A stretch of DNA of 64,000 nt from Foliamicus sp963666765 (GTDB lineage: Bacteria > Pseudomonadota > Gammaproteobacteria > Steroidobacterales > Foliamicaceae): NCBI GenBank assembly GCA_963666765.1, contig OY762933.1:310001-374000 (forward strand), read 5' to 3'. The position numbers were made by a program, and so were the translations under genes. The stretch's first letter is position 1. Every line of letters starts with the position of its first letter. The notes beneath the pieces are model-generated. The model was given only the letters and a program-made list of their open reading frames with translations, had not been told where the DNA came from and did no database searches. Below, in pieces: positions 27,801-34,213 of the stretch.

Positions 27801-28013
27801 CTGCGGCCGATCCTGATGACCGTGCTCACGGTGCTGGCGGGGCTTTCCCCGATCTTCCTGACCGACGGGCTGGGCGCCGACGTGATGCGCCGCATCGCAC
27901 TGCCCATGCTGGGCGGGATGGTTTCGGTGACCGTGCTTACGCTGCTCGTGGTCCCGGCGGTGTATTTCGCCTGGGTCGGACGCAGGCTACCGCCCGCCGC
28001 GCTCGACGAGTGA
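24852..28013 (+). CDS. cusA: Heavy-metal RND efflux pump, CusA (Cu/Ag) type
   Basis: This 1,053-residue inner-membrane pump starts at GTG two bases after the cusB stop. It shows the RND duplicated layout with 12 transmembrane helices. In TM4, AIAIGTMVDASIVMVENANR matches the GAMVDA-type motif associated with monovalent Cu(I)/Ag(I) pumps, rather than the DFG-type of CzcA divalent pumps. EFPGQSPQIVEDLVTYPL and SEFMPPLYEGELLYMPTTLP are family signatures. Proton-driven export of periplasmic copper or silver is the likely role. No CueR/CusR-type regulator is visible nearby. The end overlaps the convergent 98-residue gene by 27 bases. Confidence 0.94.
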   Translation: MAEYPAEKLAGRNPSDSAIAGLIAWSARNPIIVLTLAAGLALAGWLSLQRTPLDAIPDLTDTQVIIRTEFPGQSPQIVEDLVTYPLSANLLGLPKARDVRGSSMFGTSFVYVIFEDDVDLYWGRSRVVEALTRLRAELPPGARPQIGPDATGVGWIYQYALVDDTGRIDLAQLRSLQDWFLKFELAGVDGVAEVASVGGFVREYQVLIDPNKLRAYDVSIRRISEAVGAASSEVGGRVLEQGESEFVIRSSGYVEDRLDLEQVVVYAEDGTPVTLADVSRIVEGPALRRGIVELDGAGEAVAGIVIMRDGENALEVIGRVKAKLRELERGLPDGVRIVTTYDRSPLIEGAVSYLMRKLIEEGIAVALVIVIFLLHIRSAFVALITLPLGVLGAFVIMSAQGITANIMSLGGIAIAIGTMVDASIVMVENANRRVSEIGPGSGSGARTRAVIQAAREVGPGLFFSLLIITVSFLPVFALTGESYRLFAPLAFTKTYAMVFAALLSVTLVPVLILLLLRGRVRVRNPASEFAARLYAPCLRAALRYKWVTAAVAAVLIASSAVPLSRLGSEFMPPLYEGELLYMPTTLPGVSSTKIREVLGQTNRVIAAAPEVESVFGKAGRADTATDPAPLTMIESWIRLKPQSAWREGMTPEKLVEDLNSRLGMPGLVNSWGYPINIRMDMVSTGVRTPVGVKITGDDLDELERLSREVESVVGSVPGTRSALAERVLGGNYLEIQPERSELARRNIDMGVFQSVIQTALGGMKLAESVEGRERYDIMLRYDRPFRETSADLENILVPTPTGAHIPLGELARVTFTEGPPMIRSENARLTSWVFVDIEGRDLGGYVAEARRLVDRIVTLPPGYAIEWSGRYEQIQAAAERLNVAIPSATGLIFLLLMLHFGRLDRTAMIMLSLPFGLIGGLWAVWLAGYNLSVAVAVGFIALGGVAAETAVVMVMYIDNHVREDRPVNQEELALSISVGSALRLRPILMTVLTVLAGLSPIFLTDGLGADVMRRIALPMLGGMVSVTVLTLLVVPAVYFAWVGRRLPPAALDE

Positions 28014-28283
28014 CTGCCAGGTGAAATCCTCGGTCCAGGGCGCGCCGGCCACGCGCCGCACCAGACGGTCGCGCTCGTCCTGCAGGATCTCGCCGAATTC
28101 CGGCGAGGGAGCGTAATCGTCAATCGCCTCGGCGTCCAGCAGTCCTTTTTCCTCGAGGATTTTCTCAAGGACCATCACCCGGTCGCGCAGGATCCAGAGC
28201 TCCGAGAGAAGCTCCGTATTCATGCGCAGCAGGCGATCCAGGCTCTCGTCGCCGGTAAGCGGGCGGTTCGGCGGTTTGGTCAT
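27987..28283 (-). CDS. Small coiled-coil protein of unknown function
   Basis: This 98-residue frame (start ATG 28283) encodes a hydrophilic protein with a predicted heptad helix in the middle (LLRMNTELLSELWILRDRVM, then VLEKILEEKGLLD). The C-terminus WTEDFTWQSLVERGG overlaps the end of cusA by 27 bases. The sequence is not the low-complexity Arg/Pro/Ala type seen in shadow frames, which supports a real gene. I do not recognise the family. It lies downstream of and on the same strand as the methyltransferase gene. A 7-bp GC hairpin (28293-28299 and 28303-28309) sits in its upstream region. Confidence 0.5.
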   Translation of the reverse strand: MTKPPNRPLTGDESLDRLLRMNTELLSELWILRDRVMVLEKILEEKGLLDAEAIDDYAPSPEFGEILQDERDRLVRRVAGAPWTEDFTWQSLVERGGR

Positions 28284-28323
28284 GCCGGGAGCGAGGGCGC
28301 CCCGCCCTCCCTATGCGAAGCGC

Positions 28324-29406
28324 TCAAGGCTTGGTTGCAACGTTGACCCAGGGATAGCCCCGTGAATCCAGGGCGCGCGCCTCAAGCACCTTGAAGCCGA
28401 CCTCTTCCAGGACTGTGGACCAGTCCATCGAGCAGGCGGCGCTGAAGAAGGGCTCTCCGCGGTACTCGCTTTCCCAGTCCAGTATCGCGGCCTGAAACGC
28501 GTCCACCCGGCAGAACGGAGGCGGGTCGTTGATCACGATGTCGCCGCCGGGCTTGAGAATCCGGTACGCCTCGCGGATCGTGTCGATGCTTACCTTCACC
28601 GGCATTTCGTGCAGCAGGGCGTACATGAGCACGGCATCGTACGACTCGTCCGGCTCGCGCGTGTCGCGTGCGTCGCGCTGTTTCAGGTGAATGGGTATTC
28701 CCATGTTGCGCGCGGCCTTGTGCCCGCCCTTGAGCAGCGACGTCGAGATGTCGCTGCCGGTCAGTTCGGCGTCGGGATACACCCTGGCGCAGGCTGCCAG
28801 CGCTCCCAACCCGCCGCATCCGGGCTCGTAGATGCGGTCGTAATGGTCTTTCGGCAGCAGGCTTACCACGTCCACGCGCTGCCGGCGGATGTCCTGGTCC
28901 ACCTCAACGGCCGCATAGCCGCCGCGGGAGAACACATGCGGGGCCACTCCAGCCATGAACATCGGGGTGGCGAGGTCGTAGCCGTCCCACCCGCCGGGTT
29001 CAAGGTGCCACTCCACGCCTTCGTAGTACTTCGGTATCGGCACGCTGTCGTCGAGTTCCAGCGAACCGCCCTGGTATTCGGGCTCGCGGCTCAATAACTC
29101 TATGCATTCCTCGCGCTTTTCCTCCACTGCGGGGATCGCACGCACGAAATTCTCTTCGGCCACGTAGCGCTGATACAGTCTTTCGTGCTGATACGCCGGA
29201 CATTCCAGCGCCGCCTTGCGGGCTTCGCGGGCGCGCTTCAACTGGGCGCGCGGTTCCGGTTCGATCTCGGCCTCGAGAAGCTCTCGTCCCTTCTCGCTGG
29301 CGGCGAACTGTTCCCGCGCAACGTCGCGAATGTGGCTGGAGGAATAGTGTTGCAGCGAACCCAGAAACTGCAGGCCCGCGCGGTGTCTTTGACTGATGTG
29401 GATCAT
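28324..29406 (-). CDS. Class I SAM-dependent methyltransferase
   Basis: This 360-residue protein has an N-terminal helical region (residues 1-150) and a C-terminal Rossmann methyltransferase domain. Motif I is RIYEPGCGGLGALAACARVY, the acidic strand LTGSDIS follows, then YDAVLMYALLHEMP and AYRILKPGGDIVINDPPPF. The family is UbiE/ubiquinone-methyltransferase-like but the long N-terminal domain is unusual and could set the substrate. It is divergent from the VOC gene. The substrate is unknown. Confidence 0.8.
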   Translation of the reverse strand: MIHISQRHRAGLQFLGSLQHYSSSHIRDVAREQFAASEKGRELLEAEIEPEPRAQLKRAREARKAALECPAYQHERLYQRYVAEENFVRAIPAVEEKREECIELLSREPEYQGGSLELDDSVPIPKYYEGVEWHLEPGGWDGYDLATPMFMAGVAPHVFSRGGYAAVEVDQDIRRQRVDVVSLLPKDHYDRIYEPGCGGLGALAACARVYPDAELTGSDISTSLLKGGHKAARNMGIPIHLKQRDARDTREPDESYDAVLMYALLHEMPVKVSIDTIREAYRILKPGGDIVINDPPPFCRVDAFQAAILDWESEYRGEPFFSAACSMDWSTVLEEVGFKVLEARALDSRGYPWVNVATKP

Positions 29407-29553
29407 GTGGGTCTCCCCCGGTTGGCAGCGCGCTTAGTTTAGCGCGGAAAAAAGAAAGAGGTCTTGTTCGTTCCGATCACTCTCTCCGGCGGTCTTCAAT
29501 CTGGATGCAGCCCGGCCCTATACTGCCTTCAGGCCAAAACAGGGAGCACACCC

Positions 29554-30084
29554 ATGCGCAGATTTCTTGTATTGCTTGCCGGCGTTCTTTTGCTTGCCGG
29601 CGCCCGGGCGGACAGCCACAAGGCCGAGCCGGGCTACGCGACCCTGATACGCACCACGGTGCTCGCCCGCCTGGCCGACCTGGGGCCATCCATCACGTTC
29701 TGGCGGGACGTAATGGGCTTTGAATACGCCGGCGATCCGGAACCCCGCACGGGCTTTGCCCATCCTCTGGGCTGGAACGAAGACTCCACCACCTACTTCA
29801 CCACCTTCACGTCGAAAGACGGGGCCATGTTTGCCCTGCTGATGGTGGAGGACACCCCGGATTTTCCCGCGCTTGACCTTCCGGAATCAGGGACGGCCTA
29901 TGGCGGCATGGTGCTGGTGCATATGGGCAGGAACATCGGCGACGTTTACGACCGCGCCGTCGCGCATGGCGTCGACATCGTCAAACCCTACGGACCGTCC
30001 CGCACCGGCCGCTCCATGACCATTCTGCTGCGTGCTCCCACGGGCCACATGGTCGAGATCTATGAAATGATCGAGCCAGGCTAG
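29554..30084 (+). CDS. Exported VOC (glyoxalase/dioxygenase-fold) protein
   Basis: This 176-residue protein is started at ATG 29554, with AGGGAG upstream. It has a signal peptide (LVLLAGVLLLAGARA). The body is a two-module VOC fold: LADLGPSITFWRDVMGFEYAG in the first half, GGMVLVHMGRNIGDVYDRAV and LLRAPTGHMVEIYEM in the second. VOC proteins include glyoxalase I, extradiol dioxygenases and resistance proteins; an exported one is unusual. The TAG stop at 30082-30084 lies in the CTAG target site of the adjacent IS element, yet the frame is not altered. Confidence 0.78.
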   Translation: MRRFLVLLAGVLLLAGARADSHKAEPGYATLIRTTVLARLADLGPSITFWRDVMGFEYAGDPEPRTGFAHPLGWNEDSTTYFTTFTSKDGAMFALLMVEDTPDFPALDLPESGTAYGGMVLVHMGRNIGDVYDRAVAHGVDIVKPYGPSRTGRSMTILLRAPTGHMVEIYEMIEPG

Positions 30085-30103
30085 CAGCCTGTCGGGCTTA
30101 GGG
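30085..30103 (+). repeat. IS terminal inverted repeat, left
   Basis: Nineteen bases matching the right end in inverted orientation with one mismatch (position 12, g versus a). It follows the CTAG at 30081-30084, which contains the stop codon of the VOC gene. Confidence 0.9.
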
Positions 30104-30279
30104 TTGCCGTAGTGGGTTGCGGTGCCGCTCCCCACGGCCTCGAATGGCCGCCCTGGGGACCGCATTCGACGGGCGGGAAATTCCGGCAACCCGGCCAGCG
30201 CCCTCCCGGGGTTCCCGGAAGCCGACGAAAGCGCCCCAGGAGGCCGAAACAGGCAGATACGACTCGCCGGATCATCGGT

Positions 30280-31629
30280 TTACGCCATTTTCAAGCGGTG
30301 CAATCGCTTGCAGTTGTAGGCCAGCGTCACCAGGGCCCACTCGCCCTCCACCTTGTTCCGGCCCCGAAGCAAAAACCGCCGAAATCCCATCGCCTCCTTC
30401 ACGATCCCGAACACCGGCTCCACCGTCTGCTTGCGCAAGCGATACAGCGCCCGGTTCTCTTCTGTTTCCATCTTCTCCTTCATCCGCTTGAGCCATTCCG
30501 CCTTCGGCTCCTTCGCCGCCTGGCCTTCAACCGGTGGACGAAAATCATGCGCACGGCGACGATCCTCCGTCCCGACCGCCACCAGAACCTTAAGGCCCCG
30601 GCCTTCCAGCCGCGCCACCTGCGAACCCGACGCATAGCCGTTGTCCGCCAACACCCGGCCGGGTTCGCCCAACGCCTTGGGAATCGTCTCCACATCCGCA
30701 ACCAACTCGCGCCTATCGCTCGCGCAGGAACTCACCCGCGAACCCAAAACCAACTGGCTTCCGTGCGCATCCACCACCGCCTGCGCGTTATACGCCTGAC
30801 GCCATTCGCTGCGTTTGTTCTTGCGCATCAGCGCACTGTCCGAATCCGTCAGGTTGATCTGCTCCTCCGGCCTCGGCTCCTTACCCGGCTCCTTGATCTT
30901 CGCGCCCTTGGCGCGGCCCTCGCGCTTGTCGCGCGCCGCCACCTTGCGCTCATACGCCGCCCGATCCAACGCCGCCTGCGAACGCGCACGGCGATCCAAC
31001 TTGGCGCACGCCCGATCCAGCTTCGCCTTCAGCTTCTCGCGACGCCGCAAATCTTCCGGCAAACTCTCCGCATCCGGCCCCGACTGCGCATCCGCACGCT
31101 CCGCGCGGCCCAGCAAGTCCTCAATCTCTCCGCGCAACTGCTCCCGAAGCGCATGGGCGCGATCCCGACGGAGGCTGTTGCGCTTGCTCGCGTTGGCGTC
31201 CACCTTCGTCCCGTCCACGCTCACCGTGCCCACCTTCAGCAACTGCAACTCCCGCGCCATCAGCAATACCCGCAAAAACGCCTCCCCCACCGCCTCGAAG
31301 TTCTCCCGCCGAAACGTGCAGATCGTGTCATGATCCGGATGACAGTTCGCTGTCACATACCGAACCCCAATGTCCCGATACGTCGCCCGCTCGATCCGAC
31401 GCGAACCGAATATCCCGTGCGCGTAGCAGTAAATCAAAAGCGCCAGCATCATCCGCGGGTGATACTGCGCCGAACCCGTGCCCCGCTCGTTCACCTTGAA
31501 CGATTCCATCGGAATCCGCTCCACCGCCTCCAGAACAAAATGCGCCAAGTCGTCCGACGCAACCCACTCGCGAAGGTCCGGAGGCAAAAGGTAGGCTTGG
31601 CTCGAATCCCGCTCCACAAACTTCGGCAT
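30280..31629 (-). CDS. IS1182-family DDE transposase
   Basis: This 449-residue transposase begins MPKFVERDSSQAYLLPPDLR and has the DUF772-type N-terminal domain (PRMMLALLIYCYAHGIFGSR). The DDE catalytic residues sit in VSVDGTKVDANASK, VLADNGYASGSQV and TVEPVFGIVKEAMGFRRFLLRGR. A charged linker (residues 175-275) rich in Lys, Arg and Glu separates the first and second catalytic blocks. The frame is uninterrupted and all three acidic residues are present, so it is probably active. It catalyses movement of the surrounding IS element. Confidence 0.93.
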   Translation of the reverse strand: MPKFVERDSSQAYLLPPDLREWVASDDLAHFVLEAVERIPMESFKVNERGTGSAQYHPRMMLALLIYCYAHGIFGSRRIERATYRDIGVRYVTANCHPDHDTICTFRRENFEAVGEAFLRVLLMARELQLLKVGTVSVDGTKVDANASKRNSLRRDRAHALREQLRGEIEDLLGRAERADAQSGPDAESLPEDLRRREKLKAKLDRACAKLDRRARSQAALDRAAYERKVAARDKREGRAKGAKIKEPGKEPRPEEQINLTDSDSALMRKNKRSEWRQAYNAQAVVDAHGSQLVLGSRVSSCASDRRELVADVETIPKALGEPGRVLADNGYASGSQVARLEGRGLKVLVAVGTEDRRRAHDFRPPVEGQAAKEPKAEWLKRMKEKMETEENRALYRLRKQTVEPVFGIVKEAMGFRRFLLRGRNKVEGEWALVTLAYNCKRLHRLKMA

Positions 31630-31677
31630 CTCGATTACCCTATGGCCTGGACCGACCCAATTGTAAGAAAATACAGC

Positions 31678-31696
31678 CCCTAAGTCCGACAGGCTG
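31678..31696 (-). repeat. IS terminal inverted repeat, right
   Basis: Partner of the left repeat. It is followed by CTAG 31697-31700, which supplies the TAG stop (minus strand) of the LVIVD-repeat lipoprotein gene. Confidence 0.9.
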
Positions 31697-33007
31697 CTAG
31701 CGCGGAGTTTCCTCTATCGAAAGAACGAACAGCCCGCGCTGGATATCGCTGACCAGGATCGTCCCGGAAGGCAGGTAGGGGTACACGCTCCAGGCGCCTT
31801 GCAGCTGGGGCCCGTCGTTATCCGGAAAAGTGTCGAAATAGGCGATTTCCTCTATTTCTTCCTCTGCCAGATCATCGAACTCCAGGACCCTCAGGCCGGT
31901 CGAGTAGTTGGCTTCGAAAATGCGGTTGCCACGCACATAAAGGTTGTGATCGGTTGCGCGCGTACCCAGGTCATGGGCATACAGGTGCACCGGCGCCTCC
32001 AGGTCGGATACATCGAACACGTGGGTGCGCGTGGACAGCCCCAGGTTGGATTCGTCCAGTTCATCCCCCAGCAGAAAATACCGGTGGTCTTCCGTTAGCC
32101 ATCCCTGGTGTACGTAGGCGAGTTGCGGATAGGTTGACGTCGAGAGTGTGACGGGCGCAGACTTGTCGGTGACGTCCACCACCTCGACATGGTCCTCGTT
32201 GGAGCTGAAGCAGATTTCCCGGTCGCGGTGCGCCGCATCGAGCCCCCTGTACACCACGCACTGCGTGTCATGCGTTGTCGCCGCGTCGTGACAGCCTGCG
32301 AACATCGGATTGATCGGCGTCTGTACGTTGATGATGTGCAGACCGCGTTCGCAGGTTTCCGTCGATGCGGCGAAGCCGAAGCCCGTCTCCTCGTTGATCG
32401 CCAAGTTGTGCGCATGCTCGAAACCGTCATAGACCATGTCGGGGGAAAACTCCGCCGGTCCTGAGAGTCCGCGCAAGCGGGTCAGATCGAAAACCTGCAT
32501 CCCGTGCGCGCCGGCGGCATCCGCGACGATGTAGGCGTGATCCCGGTAGACTTTGATGTCCCGCCAGGTGGACGCCACGGTTTCCGTCGGCAGCCTGCCC
32601 AGGAATATCGGCATTTGCGGGTCGGAAACGTCCACGAAGGCCGTGCCGTTGGACATGCCCATCAGCGCATACTCCTTGCCGGTCTCGGAATCCGTCCATC
32701 CCCACAAGTCGTTGCCCATGGTTCCTTCCATGCTTTCAGGGGCGAGCCGGCTTTCGAGCGAGATGCCCATGCACGAAAAACCCCCGGCGCTGCCGTCGAC
32801 GCAGCTCGCCGGTCCGCTGTCGGAAACCGGATCCGGATCCACGACGAGGGGAGGCGTGGGGGGAGGAGGCGGCGGCGTAACCGGCGGTGGCGGTGGCGGA
32901 GGGCTTGCTTCGCCCCCACCGCCACCGCAGCCGGAAAGGAGCGCGGCCAGGCCGATCACCGTGGCGGCGGTGCCCGCGATTCTTCTATTCCGCATTCCGC
33001 GGAACAT
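31697..33007 (-). CDS. LVIVD-repeat (choice-of-anchor B) lipoprotein
   Basis: This protein of about 436 residues has a lipoprotein signal (VIGLAALLSGC), then a glycine/proline linker with long Pro runs. A beta-propeller-like region follows with repeated units of the LVIVD type: TAFVDVSDPQMPIFLGRLP, MQVFDLTRLRGL, LHIINVQTPINPMF, VEVVDVTDKSAPV, THVFDVSDLEAPVHLYAHDL and LRVLEFDDLAEEEI. It matches the choice-of-anchor B family, secreted or surface-anchored proteins of unknown role. The start is uncertain: ATG 33043, 33007 and 32995 all fit, none with a strong Shine-Dalgarno; I use 33007. The stop codon is in the CTAG flanking the IS element. Confidence 0.8.
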   Translation of the reverse strand: MFRGMRNRRIAGTAATVIGLAALLSGCGGGGGEASPPPPPPPVTPPPPPPTPPLVVDPDPVSDSGPASCVDGSAGGFSCMGISLESRLAPESMEGTMGNDLWGWTDSETGKEYALMGMSNGTAFVDVSDPQMPIFLGRLPTETVASTWRDIKVYRDHAYIVADAAGAHGMQVFDLTRLRGLSGPAEFSPDMVYDGFEHAHNLAINEETGFGFAASTETCERGLHIINVQTPINPMFAGCHDAATTHDTQCVVYRGLDAAHRDREICFSSNEDHVEVVDVTDKSAPVTLSTSTYPQLAYVHQGWLTEDHRYFLLGDELDESNLGLSTRTHVFDVSDLEAPVHLYAHDLGTRATDHNLYVRGNRIFEANYSTGLRVLEFDDLAEEEIEEIAYFDTFPDNDGPQLQGAWSVYPYLPSGTILVSDIQRGLFVLSIEETPR

Positions 33008-33039
33008 TTCTCGGTTTCCGATTCGCAAGACGCCTTTAA

Positions 33040-33150
33040 TCATCCCGAGGGGCAGTTGCGGTGCATCGGACCTCTTAAGCTCCGGGCAATAGGTGGAGAC
33101 GAACCCCGGTCCCGCGTAAGAAAAACAGCCAGCAAGACGTTGGAGTCCAC
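33040..33150 (-). pseudogene. Truncated vapC-like PIN-toxin remnant
   Basis: Directly after the AbrB-type antitoxin stop, the minus strand reads (IAA)VDSNVLLAVFLTRD, the start of a VapC PIN toxin with its first catalytic Asp (VDSN). The homology fades after about 17 residues and the frame ends at TGA 33040-33042. The other PIN acidic motifs are absent, so the toxin is deleted. Position, strand and overlap are those of a vapBC pair. Only about 50 codons' worth of recognisable or possible sequence remains. Confidence 0.6.
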
Positions 33151-33158
33151 GGCTGCTA

Positions 33159-33389
33159 TTACTCCCCTCTAGTCTCCTCAATGTATTCGTCAACGCTGAC
33201 TTTTTTGCCGAGAGCGTCCTTGCCCAAAATGCCATAGACCCGGTCCACCGGGTGTTGGGCTTTTGTCCGCTTCCTGATGAGCAGCCCCTCGCGGGTAGGG
33301 CTGATCTCGACTTCCACGTTCCGGTGCATCCGGAAACGGTCCCGCAGGGGCTTCGGTATGGTGATCTGACCGCGCTCGGAGATCCGCAT
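33159..33389 (-). CDS. AbrB/MazE-type (VapB) antitoxin
   Basis: This 76-residue protein starts MRISERGQITIPKPLRDRFR, the swapped-hairpin AbrB DNA-binding motif, followed by VEVEISPTREGLLIRKRT. The C-terminal tail VDRVYGILGKDALGKKVSVD plus EYIEETRG is the toxin-binding type of tail seen in VapB proteins. Such antitoxins repress their own operon. Its toxin partner is reduced to a fragment immediately downstream, so it is an orphan. It is on the same strand as the defence genes but separated from them by 140 bases. Confidence 0.82.
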   Translation of the reverse strand: MRISERGQITIPKPLRDRFRMHRNVEVEISPTREGLLIRKRTKAQHPVDRVYGILGKDALGKKVSVDEYIEETRGE

Positions 33390-33529
33390 AGTATTCCCCG
33401 TATGTAATGCTGAGTCATTAAATCGTACTTTCTCTTGCGCCTTAGCCGCAACCTGCGGCGGTCTTCACCGGCGGCGGTCTTGTCGCATTTCTCTACTCAC
33501 GCAACAATCCGACGAAAGCCTAAGACTAG

Positions 33530-34213
33530 TCAGGAGGACGCCTGACTTAGCTGTGCTCGCAAGTGTGATGAAAGCTCGTCGGAGGCCGTGGCAAATGCTT
33601 CTAATTTTCTGAGCAATTCTTCCATTCTTGCCCTTGACTTATCGTCCGGGTTCTCTGGTGTGAAAACCTCCGTGCCCTCCGCAATGGCCCTAATCGCCCG
33701 TATATCAGCTTCCTCATCTCTTGCGATTGCCTCCGCTAACGCTACCCAATCCCGGGACCTATCCACCGCATCCTGGGCCGCATTCGCCAGACAATAGCGA
33801 ATAAGTGCTTTCGCTGCAGAGTCAATTTCAGACGCTTTTTCAAGCCATCGCTTGGTTGCATCGCTCTCCTCGTCCTGTTCCACTGCCGAACTTGCTTGAG
33901 CAAAGTAACGCGGCGTTGGATCGTCTAGGTCCAAGCTTCTCAGCGCGCGGAACACTCGTTCAAACTCCCTGAACGGACGTTGACCATTCGGTAGTTCACT
34001 TCGGTGAGCCCAAAGTTTCAGAATGGCGTTCCTGCATTCGGACATCTCTTGGTCACGGGCATCGCCGGTAGCGGACTCCGCCGCTTCCATTTTCTCGGCT
34101 ACGTAGTGGGCCATCCAACGGCCAAGCGTATCAACCGATTGATCCAGGCCAAGCTCGTCAACAAGCTTCTTGCCAAGCGCGACGACGCTGTCAGAGTGAA
34201 TGTGTTCGACCAT
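33530..34213 (-). CDS. Unrecognised 227-residue protein coupled to the giant STAND NTPase
   Basis: This hydrophilic, mostly helical protein is rich in Ala, Glu, Asp and Arg (DSVVALGKKLVDELGLDQSV, SLDLDDPTPRYFAQASSAVE, RNAILKLWAHRSELPNGQRP). It has no membrane segment, signal or catalytic motif that I recognise. Its start lies 23 bases inside the end of the 2,112-residue gene, so the two are translationally coupled. The repeated helical character hints at a TPR-like or adaptor protein. Type III AVAST systems are described as two-gene systems, and this could be the second component, but I cannot confirm homology. Confidence 0.7.
   Translation of the reverse strand: MVEHIHSDSVVALGKKLVDELGLDQSVDTLGRWMAHYVAEKMEAAESATGDARDQEMSECRNAILKLWAHRSELPNGQRPFREFERVFRALRSLDLDDPTPRYFAQASSAVEQDEESDATKRWLEKASEIDSAAKALIRYCLANAAQDAVDRSRDWVALAEAIARDEEADIRAIRAIAEGTEVFTPENPDDKSRARMEELLRKLEAFATASDELSSHLRAQLSQASS

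Larger units (their letters stand above)
30085..31696 (-). mobile_element. IS1182-family insertion sequence, intact, with CTAG duplications
   Basis: A 1,612-base element is bounded by 19-base terminal inverted repeats at 30085-30103 and 31678-31696 (cagcctgtcgg-g/a-cttaggg, one mismatch). It is flanked on both sides by CTAG (30081-30084 and 31697-31700), which reads as a 4-base target duplication. It holds one full-length transposase gene on the minus strand. The left 175 bases between the inverted repeat and the transposase stop hold no evident gene. Restoring one CTAG rejoins two convergent genes that both end in TAG at that palindrome. Confidence 0.88.

Noticed and set aside
30112..31683. 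A 523-residue plus-strand frame inside the IS element
   Set aside because: It is antisense to the complete transposase and is low-complexity Arg/Leu sequence.
32822..32935. Gly/Pro-coding repeats near the LVIVD lipoprotein start as a possible tandem-repeat locus
   Set aside because: They encode the flexible linker behind the lipobox; the bases vary between units and there is no conserved repeat unit.
33455..33482. Two copies of gcggcggtctt as a CRISPR or iteron array
   Set aside because: Only two short copies 16 bases apart; no third unit or associated genes.
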